Of a DNA stretch of 64,000 bases, positions 52,155 through 61,282 are shown piece by piece (positions within the stretch are counted from its first letter, which is position 1; each line of letters begins with the position of its first letter). The translations under genes were made by a program, and so were the position numbers. The notes under the pieces are model-generated. The model ran no database searches. It saw only the letters and a list, made by a program, of their open reading frames with translations, and was not told the DNA's origin. This stretch comes from an uncultured Acetobacteraceae bacterium (GTDB lineage: Bacteria > Pseudomonadota > Alphaproteobacteria > Acetobacterales > Acetobacteraceae), in NCBI GenBank assembly GCA_903895595.1, contig CAITUP010000016.1:62001-126000 (forward strand). The letters are read 5' to 3'.

Positions 52155-52982
52155 ATGCCGGCCTACGAACTTCGTCTGGCGGCCCCGCTCGCGGGATTTT
52201 TTGCGCTGTTCTTTTTGGCGCCGCTGGCGATCCTGTTTTACGTCAGCCTGCAGAACGGCGCGGGTCTGGACCTGTCGCACTACGCGCGGTTTCTGTTCGA
52301 TCCGTTCTCGCTGGGCGTACTGGGTCGTACTCTCCTGCTCGGCGCGGAGGTCACCGCGCTGTGTCTGCTGCTCGGGTTCCCGCTGGCCTGGGTTTATGTC
52401 CGCAGTCCCGGCTGGTTGCGGCCGGTGTTGATGCTGGCGGTGCTGCTGCCGCTGCTGACATCGGTCGTGGTGCGGACCTTCGCCTGGATCGTCATTCTGG
52501 GACGCCAGGGGATCGTCAATTCAGCCCTCCTGTCGCTCGGTTTCACCGATACGCCTTTGCGCCTGCTGTATACCGAGGGCGGGGTGGCCGTCGCTTTGGC
52601 GCAGGTGCAAATTCCATTGATGGTGCTGCCGCTGATCACGGCGCTGTCGCGCATCGACACCAATCTGGACGATGCCTCGCTGGCGCTCGGGGCCGGGGCG
52701 TGGCGCGGGTTCTGGCGGATCACGCTGCCTTTGTCGTTGCCGGGCATCGTCGCAGGAGGGCTGCTGACCTACGCGGCAGCAATCACCGCGTTCATCACCC
52801 AGTCGTTGGTTGGCGGCGGGCAGATGTTGTTCATGCCGATGTATATCTACCAGCAGGCGACCGCGCTGCAGAATTGGCCCTTCGCGGCGGCGATTTCGAT
52901 CGTGTTTCTGGCGGCGGTCCTGGCGGTCGTCAGCGTATTCAATGCGTTGGGACGGTTGTCCCGGACCCACGCCGATGCGTAG
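52155..52982 (+). CDS. ABC transporter permease 1 (PotB-like)
   Basis: 276 residues, six TM helices, with the EAA loop 'DDASLALGAGAWRGFWRITLPLSLPGI' of importer permeases. The ATG at 52155 follows the solute-binding stop by eight bases. An upstream in-frame extension lies inside the preceding gene and is not used. It overlaps permease 2 by eight bases. Confidence 0.88.
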   Translation: MPAYELRLAAPLAGFFALFFLAPLAILFYVSLQNGAGLDLSHYARFLFDPFSLGVLGRTLLLGAEVTALCLLLGFPLAWVYVRSPGWLRPVLMLAVLLPLLTSVVVRTFAWIVILGRQGIVNSALLSLGFTDTPLRLLYTEGGVAVALAQVQIPLMVLPLITALSRIDTNLDDASLALGAGAWRGFWRITLPLSLPGIVAGGLLTYAAAITAFITQSLVGGGQMLFMPMYIYQQATALQNWPFAAAISIVFLAAVLAVVSVFNALGRLSRTHADA

Positions 52983-53775
52983 GCAGAGCGGGATGGGCCT
53001 GCGGCTCACGATGGGAGCGCTCGCGGCCGTGGCATTTTTGCTGCTGGTCTCTCCCGGTCTGGTCGTGATCGTCGTGTCGTTCACGTCGGGGTATTCGCTG
53101 AAATTCCCGCCGCCGGGCTATTCATTGCGGTGGTATGTGTCGCTGCTGGATGCGTGGCAGTTGCAATTCGCCGCGGCGAACAGTGTGAAAGTCGCGTTGT
53201 GGACCACCGGCCTGTCGGTGCTGTTGGGCGTTCCGGCAGCGCTGGCGATCGCACGTTCGGCCTCCGCGCGGGCGAGAGTCCTGGACTCCCTGTTCATGTC
53301 GCCGCTGGTCCTGCCGGCGCTGTCGTTCGGGCTGGCGGCGCTGATGTTTTTCAGCGCGCTGGGGCTGCCGGTTTCCCCGCTGACGCTGGTCATCGGCCAT
53401 GTCGTGGTCTGCGTGCCCTTCGTCGTCCGCACCACGATCGCCAGTGTCGCGCAACTCGATCTGGCGTTGCTGGAGAGTTCCGCCAGCTTGGGCGCGTCCC
53501 GGCTTTATACCTTCCGGCGGGTGACGCTGCCACTGATCCGCCCGGGCATTCTGGCGGGCGCGTTCATCGCGTTCATGTCGTCGTTCGACAATGTCCCGGT
53601 GTCGTTGTTCCTGCGCGACGCGCGTTCGGATATGCTGCCAATACGGATGTGGCAGGACCTGGAGGGCAAGCTGGACGTGTCCATCGCCGCGGTATCGGGC
53701 GTGATGATCGTGGTGACGTTGAGTGCGATGATCCTTATGGAACGGCTGGCCGGGTTGTCGCGGCGGTTGCGATGA
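52975..53775 (+). CDS. ABC transporter permease 2 (PotC-like)
   Basis: 266 residues, six TM helices, EAA loop 'ESSASLGASRLYTFRRVTLPLIRPGI'. The ATG at 52975 lies inside the end of permease 1 (ATGCGTAG junction). An ATG at 52993 is an alternative. It completes a four-gene importer. It ends five bases from the convergent HIU hydrolase-like gene. Confidence 0.88.
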   Translation: MRRQSGMGLRLTMGALAAVAFLLLVSPGLVVIVVSFTSGYSLKFPPPGYSLRWYVSLLDAWQLQFAAANSVKVALWTTGLSVLLGVPAALAIARSASARARVLDSLFMSPLVLPALSFGLAALMFFSALGLPVSPLTLVIGHVVVCVPFVVRTTIASVAQLDLALLESSASLGASRLYTFRRVTLPLIRPGILAGAFIAFMSSFDNVPVSLFLRDARSDMLPIRMWQDLEGKLDVSIAAVSGVMIVVTLSAMILMERLAGLSRRLR

Positions 53776-53780
53776 ACGGA

Positions 53781-54119
53781 TCAGGCGCCGCGGTACAACG
53801 AAAACCCCCAGGGCGTGATCTTCATCGGCAAATGATAATGCTGTTCCGGGTCCGCGATGTTGAAGCGGAACAGCACGACATCCAGAAACGGCGGATCGGA
53901 CAGGTTGAGCGGGGCGCCCGCGAACCAGGCTCCGGCATGGAAATGAACCTCGTAGGTGCCGGCGCGGAGCGTGGCGGCCGTGACCGGATCGTTCAGCGTT
54001 CCTTCGTCGTCCAGTTCGCCCCGGGCAATGCAAGCGCCATCGCGGAAGATTTCGACTTTCATGCCGTGCGCGGGCGTGCCGCGGGCGACATCCACGACGT
54101 GCAGCGACAAACCGGGCAT
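53781..54119 (-). CDS. Stand-alone HIU hydrolase/transthyretin-like protein with altered active site
   Basis: 112 residues of the transthyretin fold. Family features retained are 'LSLHVVDV' (catalytic His) and 'EQHYHLP' (second His). Two usual catalytic positions differ: the T-N-x-D-G-R loop reads 'LDDEGTLND' (Arg to Thr), and the C-terminal YRGS reads 'LYRGA' (Ser to Ala). It is probably related to 5-hydroxyisourate hydrolase (UraH), but activity is doubtful. The ATG at 54117-54119 has AAGGA upstream. It is divergent from a uraD-uraH fusion with an intact UraH domain, 41 bases away. Confidence 0.75.
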   Translation of the reverse strand: MPGLSLHVVDVARGTPAHGMKVEIFRDGACIARGELDDEGTLNDPVTAATLRAGTYEVHFHAGAWFAGAPLNLSDPPFLDVVLFRFNIADPEQHYHLPMKITPWGFSLYRGA

Positions 54120-54160
54120 GGGCGTTCCTTCCGGTCGATGGAACCAAAGCGGGTGAACGA

Positions 54161-55036
54161 ATGACGACGATCGATCTTGCGTCCTTGAACGCAATGACAC
54201 CAGAGGAATTCGCGACGTCATTGTTCGGCGTGTTCGAAAATGCCCCATGGATCGCGGAATCCGCGGCACGGGTCCGGCCTTTCGCGACGGTTGCGGCGCT
54301 CCATGCCGCGTTGATGGAAAGCGCGCGCGGGGCGCCGGCCGAGGCGCGTCTGGCCTTCCTGCGCGGCCACCCCGAACTGGCTGGCAAGATCGCTCGGGCC
54401 GGCGCTATGACAGCGGAGTCAGTCGCCGAACAGGGCAGCCTGGGCCTGAACCGATTGAGCGATGCGGAATTCGAACGGTTCGAGGGTTTGAACGCCGCCT
54501 ATCGTGAGAAATTCGGCTTTCCCTTCATCGTGTGTGTCCGCCGGCACACGCGCGATTCGATTTTGTCCCGCTTCGCGCGCCGGTTGGAAAACGACGTCGC
54601 CACGGAAATGGATGCCGCCTTGGAGGAGATTGGGCTGATCAGCCGGTTGCGCCTTGTGGCGGCCGTCACCGGTCCGGGGATCCCGGTGACCACCGGCCGC
54701 TTGTCGACCCATGTCCTGGACACCGTGCGCGGCCGTCCGGCGGCGGGAATTCCGGTTTCATTGCATGAAATCGGCGCGAGCGGCAGCGCGGAGATCGTCG
54801 CGACGGTGACGAACCGGGATGGCAGAACCGACGCACCGCTGATCGTGGGGGAGCCGCTGCGAATCGGCACCTATGAACTGCGGTTTCGGGTAGGCGAACA
54901 TTTTCGAGGTTCGACCGCCGACCCGCCGTTTCTCGATATGGTTCCGTTGCGCTTTTCGGTCTCGGAGCCCGAGGCGCATTACCACGTGCCGCTGTTGGTC
55001 TCGCCATGGGCCTATTCGACATACAGGGGGAGTTGA
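54161..55036 (+). CDS. uraD-uraH: Fused OHCU decarboxylase UraD - HIU hydrolase UraH
   Basis: 291 residues. Residues 1-~165 are UraD: 'RGHPELAGKIA' (catalytic His), 'EQGSLGLNRL', 'LNAAYREKFGFPFI'. Residues ~175-291 are UraH with every catalytic element: 'LSTHVLDT', 'TNRDGRTD', 'EAHYHVPLLVSPW' and terminal 'YRGS'. The single chain performs HIU to OHCU to allantoin, the two steps after urate oxidation. A second UraD domain is fused to PuuE at 14.6 kb. Location beside an importer suggests a purine-scavenging locus. No urate oxidase is in the window. Confidence 0.93.
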   Translation: MTTIDLASLNAMTPEEFATSLFGVFENAPWIAESAARVRPFATVAALHAALMESARGAPAEARLAFLRGHPELAGKIARAGAMTAESVAEQGSLGLNRLSDAEFERFEGLNAAYREKFGFPFIVCVRRHTRDSILSRFARRLENDVATEMDAALEEIGLISRLRLVAAVTGPGIPVTTGRLSTHVLDTVRGRPAAGIPVSLHEIGASGSAEIVATVTNRDGRTDAPLIVGEPLRIGTYELRFRVGEHFRGSTADPPFLDMVPLRFSVSEPEAHYHVPLLVSPWAYSTYRGS

Positions 55037-55139
55037 CGCGAGGCGGGGCCAAGAAAGACCCCGCTTTTCGCATCGACACGAAGCGCGCTAGACTAACGGC
55101 AGAAACGCGGGAACCTGCCCGCTTACCGGAGAACCAGTC

Positions 55140-56312
55140 ATGGACGACATCGTTATCGTCTCCGCCGCCCGCACGCCCGTGGGCAGCTTCAGCGGCGCGC
55201 TCAGCAGCCTGTCCGCGTCTTCCCTCGGCGCCACGGCTCTCTCTGGCGCGTTTAGCCGAGCAGGGATCGAGGCAGGGGATGTGGATGAGGTGATTCTGGG
55301 GCAGGTGCTGACGGCCGGCGAGGGTCAGAACCCGGCCCGTCAGGCGGCTCGGTTCGCCGGCGTGCCCGACTCCAAGACCGCGTTCGGCATCAATCAGGTC
55401 TGCGGTTCGGGGCTGCGTGCGGTGGCGTTGGCCGCTCAGCAGATCCGAACCGGCGAAAGCGCCATCGTCGCCGCCGGCGGCATGGAAAGCATGAGCCTGT
55501 CCCGCCACGCCGCGCACCTGCGCAACGGCCAGAAGATGGGCGGGCTGGAGTTTATCGATACGATGCTCAAAGACGGGCTGTGGGACGCGTTCCATGGCTA
55601 TCACATGGGCAACACCGCCGAAAACGTGGCCAACAAGTATCAAATCACGCGCGAGCAGCAGGATGCGTTCGCGCTGTCGTCGCAGCAGAAGGCCTCGGCC
55701 GCGCAGAAAGCTGGCCGCTTCGCCGATGAGATCGTGCCCGTCACCGTCAAGGGCCGCCGCGCCGACGTGGTGGTCAGCGACGACGAGTACATCCGCCATG
55801 ACTCCACGATGGAAACCATGGCGCGCCTGCGCCCGGCATTCACCAAGGACGGCTCCGTGACCGCCGGCAACGCGTCCGGGATCAATGACGGTGCGGCCGT
55901 GCTGGTGCTGATGAGCGGCGCCGAGGCTTCCCGCCGCGGTCTGACTCCGCTGGGTCGCATCGCGTCCTTCGCGACGGCCGGCGTCGATCCCGCCGTGATG
56001 GGCACCGGTCCGATCCCCGCGACTCGCAAGGCGCTGGAACGTGCCGGCTGGTCGGTGGACGATCTGGATCTGATGGAGGCCAATGAGGCCTTCGCGGCGC
56101 AGGCTCTGGCAGTGAACAAGGACCTGGGCTGGGATACGTCGAAGGTGAACGTCAACGGCGGCGCCATCGCCATCGGGCATCCGATCGGCGCCTCGGGCGC
56201 GCGCGTGCTGGTGACGCTGCTGCATGAGATGGGCAAGCGGGACGCGAAGAAGGGTCTCGCGACGCTGTGCATCGGCGGTGGCATGGGCGTTGCTATGTGC
56301 ATCGAGCGCTAA
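55140..56312 (+). CDS. phaA: Acetyl-CoA C-acetyltransferase (beta-ketothiolase)
   Basis: 390 residues of the thiolase family with nucleophile C88 ('QVCGSGL'), H347 ('GHPIGASG') and C377 ('CIGGGMG'). It condenses two acetyl-CoA into acetoacetyl-CoA. The next gene is an acetoacetyl-CoA reductase, so the pair supplies 3-hydroxybutyryl-CoA for polyhydroxybutyrate. GGAGA precedes the ATG. The polymerase gene is not in the window. Confidence 0.93.
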   Translation: MDDIVIVSAARTPVGSFSGALSSLSASSLGATALSGAFSRAGIEAGDVDEVILGQVLTAGEGQNPARQAARFAGVPDSKTAFGINQVCGSGLRAVALAAQQIRTGESAIVAAGGMESMSLSRHAAHLRNGQKMGGLEFIDTMLKDGLWDAFHGYHMGNTAENVANKYQITREQQDAFALSSQQKASAAQKAGRFADEIVPVTVKGRRADVVVSDDEYIRHDSTMETMARLRPAFTKDGSVTAGNASGINDGAAVLVLMSGAEASRRGLTPLGRIASFATAGVDPAVMGTGPIPATRKALERAGWSVDDLDLMEANEAFAAQALAVNKDLGWDTSKVNVNGGAIAIGHPIGASGARVLVTLLHEMGKRDAKKGLATLCIGGGMGVAMCIER

Positions 56313-56328
56313 AAGGGGATTTAATAAC

Positions 56329-57051
56329 ATGGCACGTATCGCACTGGTTACCGGCGGCACACGCGGCATCGGGGAGGCGATCAGCCTCGCCCTTCAAGCG
56401 CAGGGCCGTACGGTCATCGCCAACTACGCCGGCAACGACGCCGCTGCCGCCGAGTTCAAGGCCAAAACCGGCATTCAAGTCTGCAAGTTCGACGTCAGCA
56501 AGTTCGAGGCCTGCACCGAAGCTTTGGCCCAGATCAAAGCCGAGTTCGGCCCGGTCGAGATTCTGGTGAACAACGCCGGCATCACCCGCGACGCCACCAT
56601 GGGGCGCCTGACGCGCGACATGTGGGACGCGGTGATCGATACGAACCTCGGGTCCTGCTACAACATGTGCAAGCTGACGTTCGACGACATGCGCGCGGCG
56701 AAGTTCGGGCGGGTGGTGAATGTGGGCTCGATCAACGGTCAGGCCGGGCAGTACGGTCAGGTGAACTATGCCGCGTCGAAGTCCGGCATCCACGGGTTCA
56801 CGAAGGCGCTGGCGCAGGAAGGTGCCCGTTTCGGCATCACCGTGAACGCCATCGCGCCAGGGTATGTGGATACGGAGATGGTGCGCGCGGTCCCCGGCGA
56901 GGTGCTGCGCAAGATCATCGCGAAGGTGCCGATCGGGCGGTTGGGTCATGCGTCGGATATCGCGCGCGGCGTGGCGTTCCTGACGGCCGACGACGCGGAC
57001 TTCATCACGGGGTCCACGCTGTCGATCAACGGCGGTCAGCATATGTATTGA
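56329..57051 (+). CDS. phaB: Acetoacetyl-CoA reductase
   Basis: 240 residues, short-chain dehydrogenase: NADPH site 'TGGTRGIGE' (8-16), 'NNAG' (81-84), catalytic S134, Y147 and K151. Length and 'GQVNYAASKSG' fit PhaB. The ATG at 56329 follows AAGGGGA; the upstream extension lies in phaA. It is 16 bases after phaA. A strong terminator follows at 57160. Confidence 0.92.
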   Translation: MARIALVTGGTRGIGEAISLALQAQGRTVIANYAGNDAAAAEFKAKTGIQVCKFDVSKFEACTEALAQIKAEFGPVEILVNNAGITRDATMGRLTRDMWDAVIDTNLGSCYNMCKLTFDDMRAAKFGRVVNVGSINGQAGQYGQVNYAASKSGIHGFTKALAQEGARFGITVNAIAPGYVDTEMVRAVPGEVLRKIIAKVPIGRLGHASDIARGVAFLTADDADFITGSTLSINGGQHMY

Positions 57052-57159
57052 TCGGGTTGCCAGGGAACCGAACCACGGGCATTGTTCTGGTTCGGCCTCG
57101 GCCGCTCACCCCTTCGAGGGCTGCTCGTCATTGAGCTTTTTGCTGCCTTTCGGCGCACG

Positions 57160-57189
57160 AGGGGGACCGTTCGGTCCCCCTTTTCGTTT
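57160..57189 (+). terminator. Rho-independent terminator after phaAB
   Basis: GGGGGACC (57161-57168), loop GTTC, GGTCCCCC (57173-57180) and a TTTTCGTTT tail form a textbook intrinsic terminator for the phaAB transcript. It touches the end of the convergent MetX-like gene. Confidence 0.9.
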
Positions 57190-58219
57190 ACGATCCCAAC
57201 AAATCCCGCACCGCGTCCTTCACGAACGCCGCATCCGCCGAATTGAACACCGGGTTCCCCGCCCGATGCCCCCAGATGCTTGGGATCGGTTTCAGCTCGG
57301 CATCGCGCAGCAAAGGCAATTCGGCGGCATTGTCGGCGACGCGGAAATAGAGGTCCGTTTCCCCCGGCATCAGCAGCACGCGGGCGCGGATCGCTTGCAG
57401 CGCGGCGGTCAGGTCCCCGTCGTAGAGGCTGTTCGCGCCGATGTCGGCTGCGTCCCAGGTTCGAAGCTGTGCATACAGATTGGCGGCGGGGCGGGCACCG
57501 AAGCGGTCTTCCCAATCGGTTTTTAGAAACGTCTCCAGATCCGGAGCATTCAGGTTCGGCGTGGGGCCGGAGGCCAAGTGCCGTTGCTCCCGGTAGAAAT
57601 CCTGGCTCAAGGCCCAGCCCGCGTAGATCCGCCCGAACGCGCGTTTCGCGGCGCGGGGTTCGGCAGAGAAGCGTCCGTTGCCAATGTGTTCGGGAGCCGC
57701 CTCCAGCGTCGCCATCAAGCCGCGCAGGAACACTTGGTTGTGGATCGCGGTGCGGGCGACGCCGCAGTTGACGACGATGCGCTCCACGGCCTCGGGGAAC
57801 ATCGCCGCCCAGTGGTAGGCCTGCAGCGCGCCCATCGACCAGCCGTAGACGCAAGCGACGCGGTCGATGCCGAACAGCGACGCCAGTGCTCGGCGTTGCA
57901 CCGTCACGTTGTCGTGGATCGTTACCAGCGTCGGGTAGTCCGGCGTGTCGGACGGGGACGACGACAGCCCGTTGCCGAACATGTCGGGGATGACGATGAA
58001 CCAGCGGGTCGGGTCCAGAACGCCGTCGGGGCCGATCAGCCACTCCAGCTCCATGTGCTGGGCGCCGTAGCTGGTGGGGTAGACGATCACGTTGTCCCGA
58101 GCGGGGGACAACGTACCGTGGGCTTTCCAGGACAGGCGGGCATGCCGGAGTATGGAACCGGATTGCAGCGTGACGTCGCCGGCCTCGAAAACACCTTGCT
58201 GCGTGGGCCAGGCCGGCAT
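57188..58219 (-). CDS. MetX-like alpha/beta hydrolase (homoserine O-acetyltransferase family)
   Basis: 343 residues: 'NVIVYPTSYGAQH', 'DMFGNGLSSSPSD' and nucleophile elbow 'YGWSMGALQAY' with Ser in GWSMG, then Asp/His near 'GETDLYF' and 'WGHRAGNP'. This is the MetX-like family, in which acyltransferases and hydrolases are hard to tell apart; the absence of met genes nearby leaves the reaction open. The ATG at 58217-58219 is 17 bases from the TRAP remnant. Confidence 0.82.
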   Translation of the reverse strand: MPAWPTQQGVFEAGDVTLQSGSILRHARLSWKAHGTLSPARDNVIVYPTSYGAQHMELEWLIGPDGVLDPTRWFIVIPDMFGNGLSSSPSDTPDYPTLVTIHDNVTVQRRALASLFGIDRVACVYGWSMGALQAYHWAAMFPEAVERIVVNCGVARTAIHNQVFLRGLMATLEAAPEHIGNGRFSAEPRAAKRAFGRIYAGWALSQDFYREQRHLASGPTPNLNAPDLETFLKTDWEDRFGARPAANLYAQLRTWDAADIGANSLYDGDLTAALQAIRARVLLMPGETDLYFRVADNAAELPLLRDAELKPIPSIWGHRAGNPVFNSADAAFVKDAVRDLLGS

Positions 58220-58235
58220 GTTGTCTTCCTTCCGC

Positions 58236-58972
58236 TTACAGGAACCCGATGGAAATCCATGGGATCGCCGCGACCACGATCAACCGGATCAGCAGCGCGA
58301 GCAAGTACCCCACGATCGGCTGCATCCCCGGATTGGGGCCGACCCGTTCGATCGCCGCGGCGGCGTAGAACCCCACCCCGTACGGCGGTGCGAACAGGAC
58401 GATGAGGGGGATACCCTCCAGCACCACGAACGCGACGATGGACACGCCGAGGAGGGTGAATTTGCCACCCGGCAGCGCCAGCAGATCCTTGCGGACATCC
58501 AGGCCGGCCCGATCGAACTCGGCCATCACCGGATCCTGCATGTCCTTCGGCAGTTTGCCGAACGCTTTGGGATTGATGAGCGTGTACCAACCGTCCCACA
58601 GATGGCTGGTGACCGAAATGTATTTCCGCGCCTCATACACTCGCGTGGTTTTGATCAGCGAGGCCGGTGCCGCGCCGATGGCCTTGCACGTCGTCGACCG
58701 TGTTGATCGGGCCTTTGTTGTTGTTGGTCAGATAGCCGGCTTTTTCCAGGTCCTTGCGCAGCAGCTGCTGCAGCGGGGCTGCCGGTCGCGATGATGGCGT
58801 TCGACAGCACCATCATATGGACGCCGCCGATTCGCACCTGGATAAAGGTGTCGATGTCGGTGCCCAACTGGCCGGAATGGAAGACGTTGATCTCGGCTGC
58901 GTGGGCGAATCACGGCAGCAGCAAGGACGCACCCGCGAGCGCACCAAGCCGGCGCCTGGACATTTTCAGCAT
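58236..58972 (-). pseudogene. Decayed TRAP transporter locus (dctP start and end fragments joined to the tail of dctM)
   Basis: Read leftward from ATG 58970-58972, a signal-peptide-like start ('MLKMSRRRLGALAG') hits TGA at codon 21 (58910-58912). The same frame then continues with a DctP-like 'INVFHSGQLGTDIDTFIQV' before shifting. The open part 58236-58640 begins with a DctP C-terminal segment ('YEARKYISVTSHLWDGWY') and, without a stop, passes into hydrophobic DctM-like C-terminal helices ('APPYGVGFYAAAA', 'IPWISIGFL'). Internal stop, frameshift and loss of most of both genes show a remnant of a dctP-dctQ-dctM operon after large deletions. Confidence 0.75.
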
Positions 58973-59071
58973 ATGGAGGTCCCCCTTGGTCGATCTCCGA
59001 GAGCCACCCTATTCGGGCGGGCTTGTCATGCGCTCGGCGTGGGTGTTCATCCTTCCCATGGAATTTCGGCC

Positions 59072-59530
59072 ATGCACCTGATCGCCATCGGCCGTCTGCG
59101 CGACGGACCGGAAGCTGAGCTGTTCGCACGCTATAATGCGAGGCTGCGGCCGCCGTTGGCGCTGACGGAACTGCCGGAGGGGCGTGGCGCGCCGGCCGAG
59201 GTCAAACGGCGGGAAGGTGCGGCCCTGCTGGCGGCCCTGCCGGACAATGCCTTCGCGGTGGCGATGGATCAGGGCGGCGCGATGCCGGACAGTTTGCGAT
59301 TCGCCGTGTTGCTGGAACGGTGGCTGGGTTTGGGGCGGCGGGTTTGCTTCCTGATCGGCGGGGCGGAGGGGTTGGACGCGCCGGTGTTGGCGCGGGCCGA
59401 TGCCAGTTTGTCATTAGGGCCAATGACTTGGCCGCATTTTCTGGCGCGTGCGATGCTGGCCGAGCAAGTGTTTCGGGCGCGGTCGATCGCGTCGGGGCAT
59501 CCGTATCACCGAGCCGGACGGCCGGGATGA
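59072..59530 (+). CDS. rlmH: 23S rRNA (pseudouridine-1915-N3)-methyltransferase
   Basis: 152 residues of the SPOUT superfamily: 'FLIGGAEGLD' in the trefoil-knot SAM site and the C-terminal 'HPYHRA'. It methylates pseudouridine 1915 of 23S rRNA. The ATG at 59072 begins 'MHLIAIGRLRDG', the normal family start; a long in-frame extension upstream overlaps the TRAP remnant antisense and is rejected. Confidence 0.93.
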   Translation: MHLIAIGRLRDGPEAELFARYNARLRPPLALTELPEGRGAPAEVKRREGAALLAALPDNAFAVAMDQGGAMPDSLRFAVLLERWLGLGRRVCFLIGGAEGLDAPVLARADASLSLGPMTWPHFLARAMLAEQVFRARSIASGHPYHRAGRPG

Positions 59531-59624
59531 AGCCATGTGCATTTCAGGGGTTTGCAAGACGCTCGGGTCTTGGTAGACAGCGCCTCCCTTTCGGGTTCCG
59601 GTCGCTTTCGGGCGGACGGTTGGC

Positions 59625-59700
<76 letters not shown>

Positions 59701-60076
59701 AATTTTCCTCCTTTTTTCCAACGGCGCGCCGAACTCTGTTCGCTGATTCCCATTGGTTCGCATACCAGACCGTCGATGCAATCACGTTGTTGTGTGTGCA
59801 GCCAAGACGTTCAGTTGCAATTCTTCGCCACTCGACGCCTAAAAGGCGAAAGTCCCGCTGGAATCGCAGGAAATAGGCGTGGTTTCGGTTCTCTTTTGTG
59901 GTGTAACAGTTGATTTTTGTGCCGCAGACATGGTGCGATGCGGTATCACCATGCGATAGAAGGTCGGGAAATGTCGCGGCAAGGCTATGAATCGTCCGGA
60001 TCGTATGATAGTGGAGCATCACCATAACCAAGCGACTTGCCAACCGCCTCAGGCGGACCCTCTGGAGGCTTCGAAC
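59701..60076. other. 376-bp AT-richer stretch after tRNA-Lys
   Basis: No gene is supported. Composition drops in GC relative to the flanks. Small hairpins occur (CGCCTAAAAGGCG near 59836-59848 and CCGCCTCAGGCGG near 60047-60059). A tRNA 3' end followed by atypical sequence is a common site of element insertion, but no integrase or duplicated tRNA end was found. Confidence 0.4.
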
Positions 60077-60493
60077 ATGCAATCCGTGTCCTTTCTCGCC
60101 CAGCTGATTGGTCCGTGCCTGCTTGTCGTCTCCGTTTCCATGCTGGCGCGCCGCGAGGCGATGATACCGCTGGTCGAAAACCTGATGCAGAACCCGCGGT
60201 TGCTGTTCGTGTTGGGTGTGATCCAGTTGCTGGGCGGACTCGCCATTGTCCTGACGCAGGATGTCGCCGCCGGCGAGACGCTGCCACTGGTGCTGACCAT
60301 GATCGGTTGGTGGCTAATGGTTCGGGCGGTCCTGCTGATGTTCCTCTCTCAGGACGCGCTCTGGGCGCTGTTCGATGCGATGGAACTCGAAAAATACTAC
60401 TATGCCTCCAATACGATCGGCCTCGTGCTTGGCGGCTATCTGACCTATGTCGGTTTTGGCAGCATGCTGGGTCTGCCGGCGCTGCTGGGGTAA
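60077..60493 (+). CDS. Small membrane protein of unknown function
   Basis: 138 residues with about four TM helices. GGAGG (60064-60068) is eight bases before the ATG and fixes the start over a longer frame beginning at 59987. A loop 'REAMIPLVENLMQNPRLLF' separates helices 1 and 2. Not recognised. Confidence 0.65.
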   Translation: MQSVSFLAQLIGPCLLVVSVSMLARREAMIPLVENLMQNPRLLFVLGVIQLLGGLAIVLTQDVAAGETLPLVLTMIGWWLMVRAVLLMFLSQDALWALFDAMELEKYYYASNTIGLVLGGYLTYVGFGSMLGLPALLG

Positions 60494-61177
60494 CGCAGCA
60501 GAGAATTCGGCGTTTTGACCGGATGGCGCGGCTCAGGATCGATACGTGAAAATCGCCCGTATGGTCGCCGTTCGGATTTTCTTGCCAATCCGGGCAACCC
60601 GCCATCGCTCGGACAGTCCGACGTGATCGCTGGCATTCGCTGGCCGAGAAGCCTTTCGGCGGCGCAGCCATAACCAAAGCCATTGGGCAGCCGAAACACT
60701 GTCAGTGCCCAGCGGGCCTGGGAGATAAGGAAGATGCGACCATCGCCGCAGCATTCATACTTTTGTATTTTCTGACAGAACGGATGAGCACTCTGCCCGC
60801 GCCTAGGACGACACGGAAAGGCAGGCCGTGTGCGTCAACGGTTTCAGCGATTGGCAGCCCTATACCGACCGCCCTGACGTTTTATATACCGCCGAGCGGT
60901 ATATCGTCATGCTGACGACGTTTAACAGCCTCGACTTTCGAAGGTGCCCCCCCAAGTCGTGGATGCCGACCTGAGGCAGCATGACGAATTTACACACGCC
61001 GATGTATCAGCAGTTAGCGCGGGCTGCTATCACATCAAAGCGCAAGCGGTATAACGCATCGGTGCTTACTTCACCGTCGTGCCGATGGTGATCGGCATGC
61101 AGAATACCTCAGATCGCCGCTAGTCAGAGATCGGACAACACAATCAATCGCGCGGACAAGCACTCTAAAAAGCGTAA
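60494..61177. other. Intergenic region without a confident gene (~0.7 kb)
   Basis: Nothing longer than a 48-codon GTG frame (60828-60974, 'VCVNGFSDWQPYTDRPD' start) looks protein-like; it may be a gene remnant. A perfect 9-bp inverted repeat lies inside it at 60884-60904. Codon-like third-position bias is otherwise absent, consistent with decayed DNA. A terminator closes the region at 61178. Confidence 0.5.
60884..60904. promoter_or_regulatory. Operator-like palindrome
   Basis: ATATACCGC-CGA-GCGGTATAT is a perfect nine-base inverted repeat with a three-base centre. Its form resembles TetR-family operators. No regulator gene or intact promoter partner is adjacent, so it may be an orphan site. 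Confidence 0.35.
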
Positions 61178-61201
61178 GGGGGGCGAACGAGCCCCCCTTT
61201 T
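61178..61201. terminator. Bidirectional intrinsic terminator
   Basis: GGGGGGC (61178-61184), six-base loop, GCCCCCC (61191-61197) and a TTTT tail on the + strand, with a looser T-rich tail on the - strand. It lies about 80 bases downstream of the end of the leftward MFS gene. Confidence 0.8.
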
Positions 61202-61282
61202 CACCTTTGTCCCGATACCAAGCCAGTAGGGCAGAACTAATCCGAACGGACATCCGCCGACCCGACCGGAAGCCGGTTGCGT

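Noticed and set aside
58236-58640. Considered as a real 134-residue membrane protein gene
   Set aside because: Its N-terminal third is a DctP C-terminus and the rest a DctM C-terminus, with more DctP remnants and a premature stop just upstream; a remnant is the better explanation.
60494-61177. Insertion sequence remnant
   Set aside because: No terminal inverted repeats or transposase motifs could be recognised; the only palindrome is operator-like.
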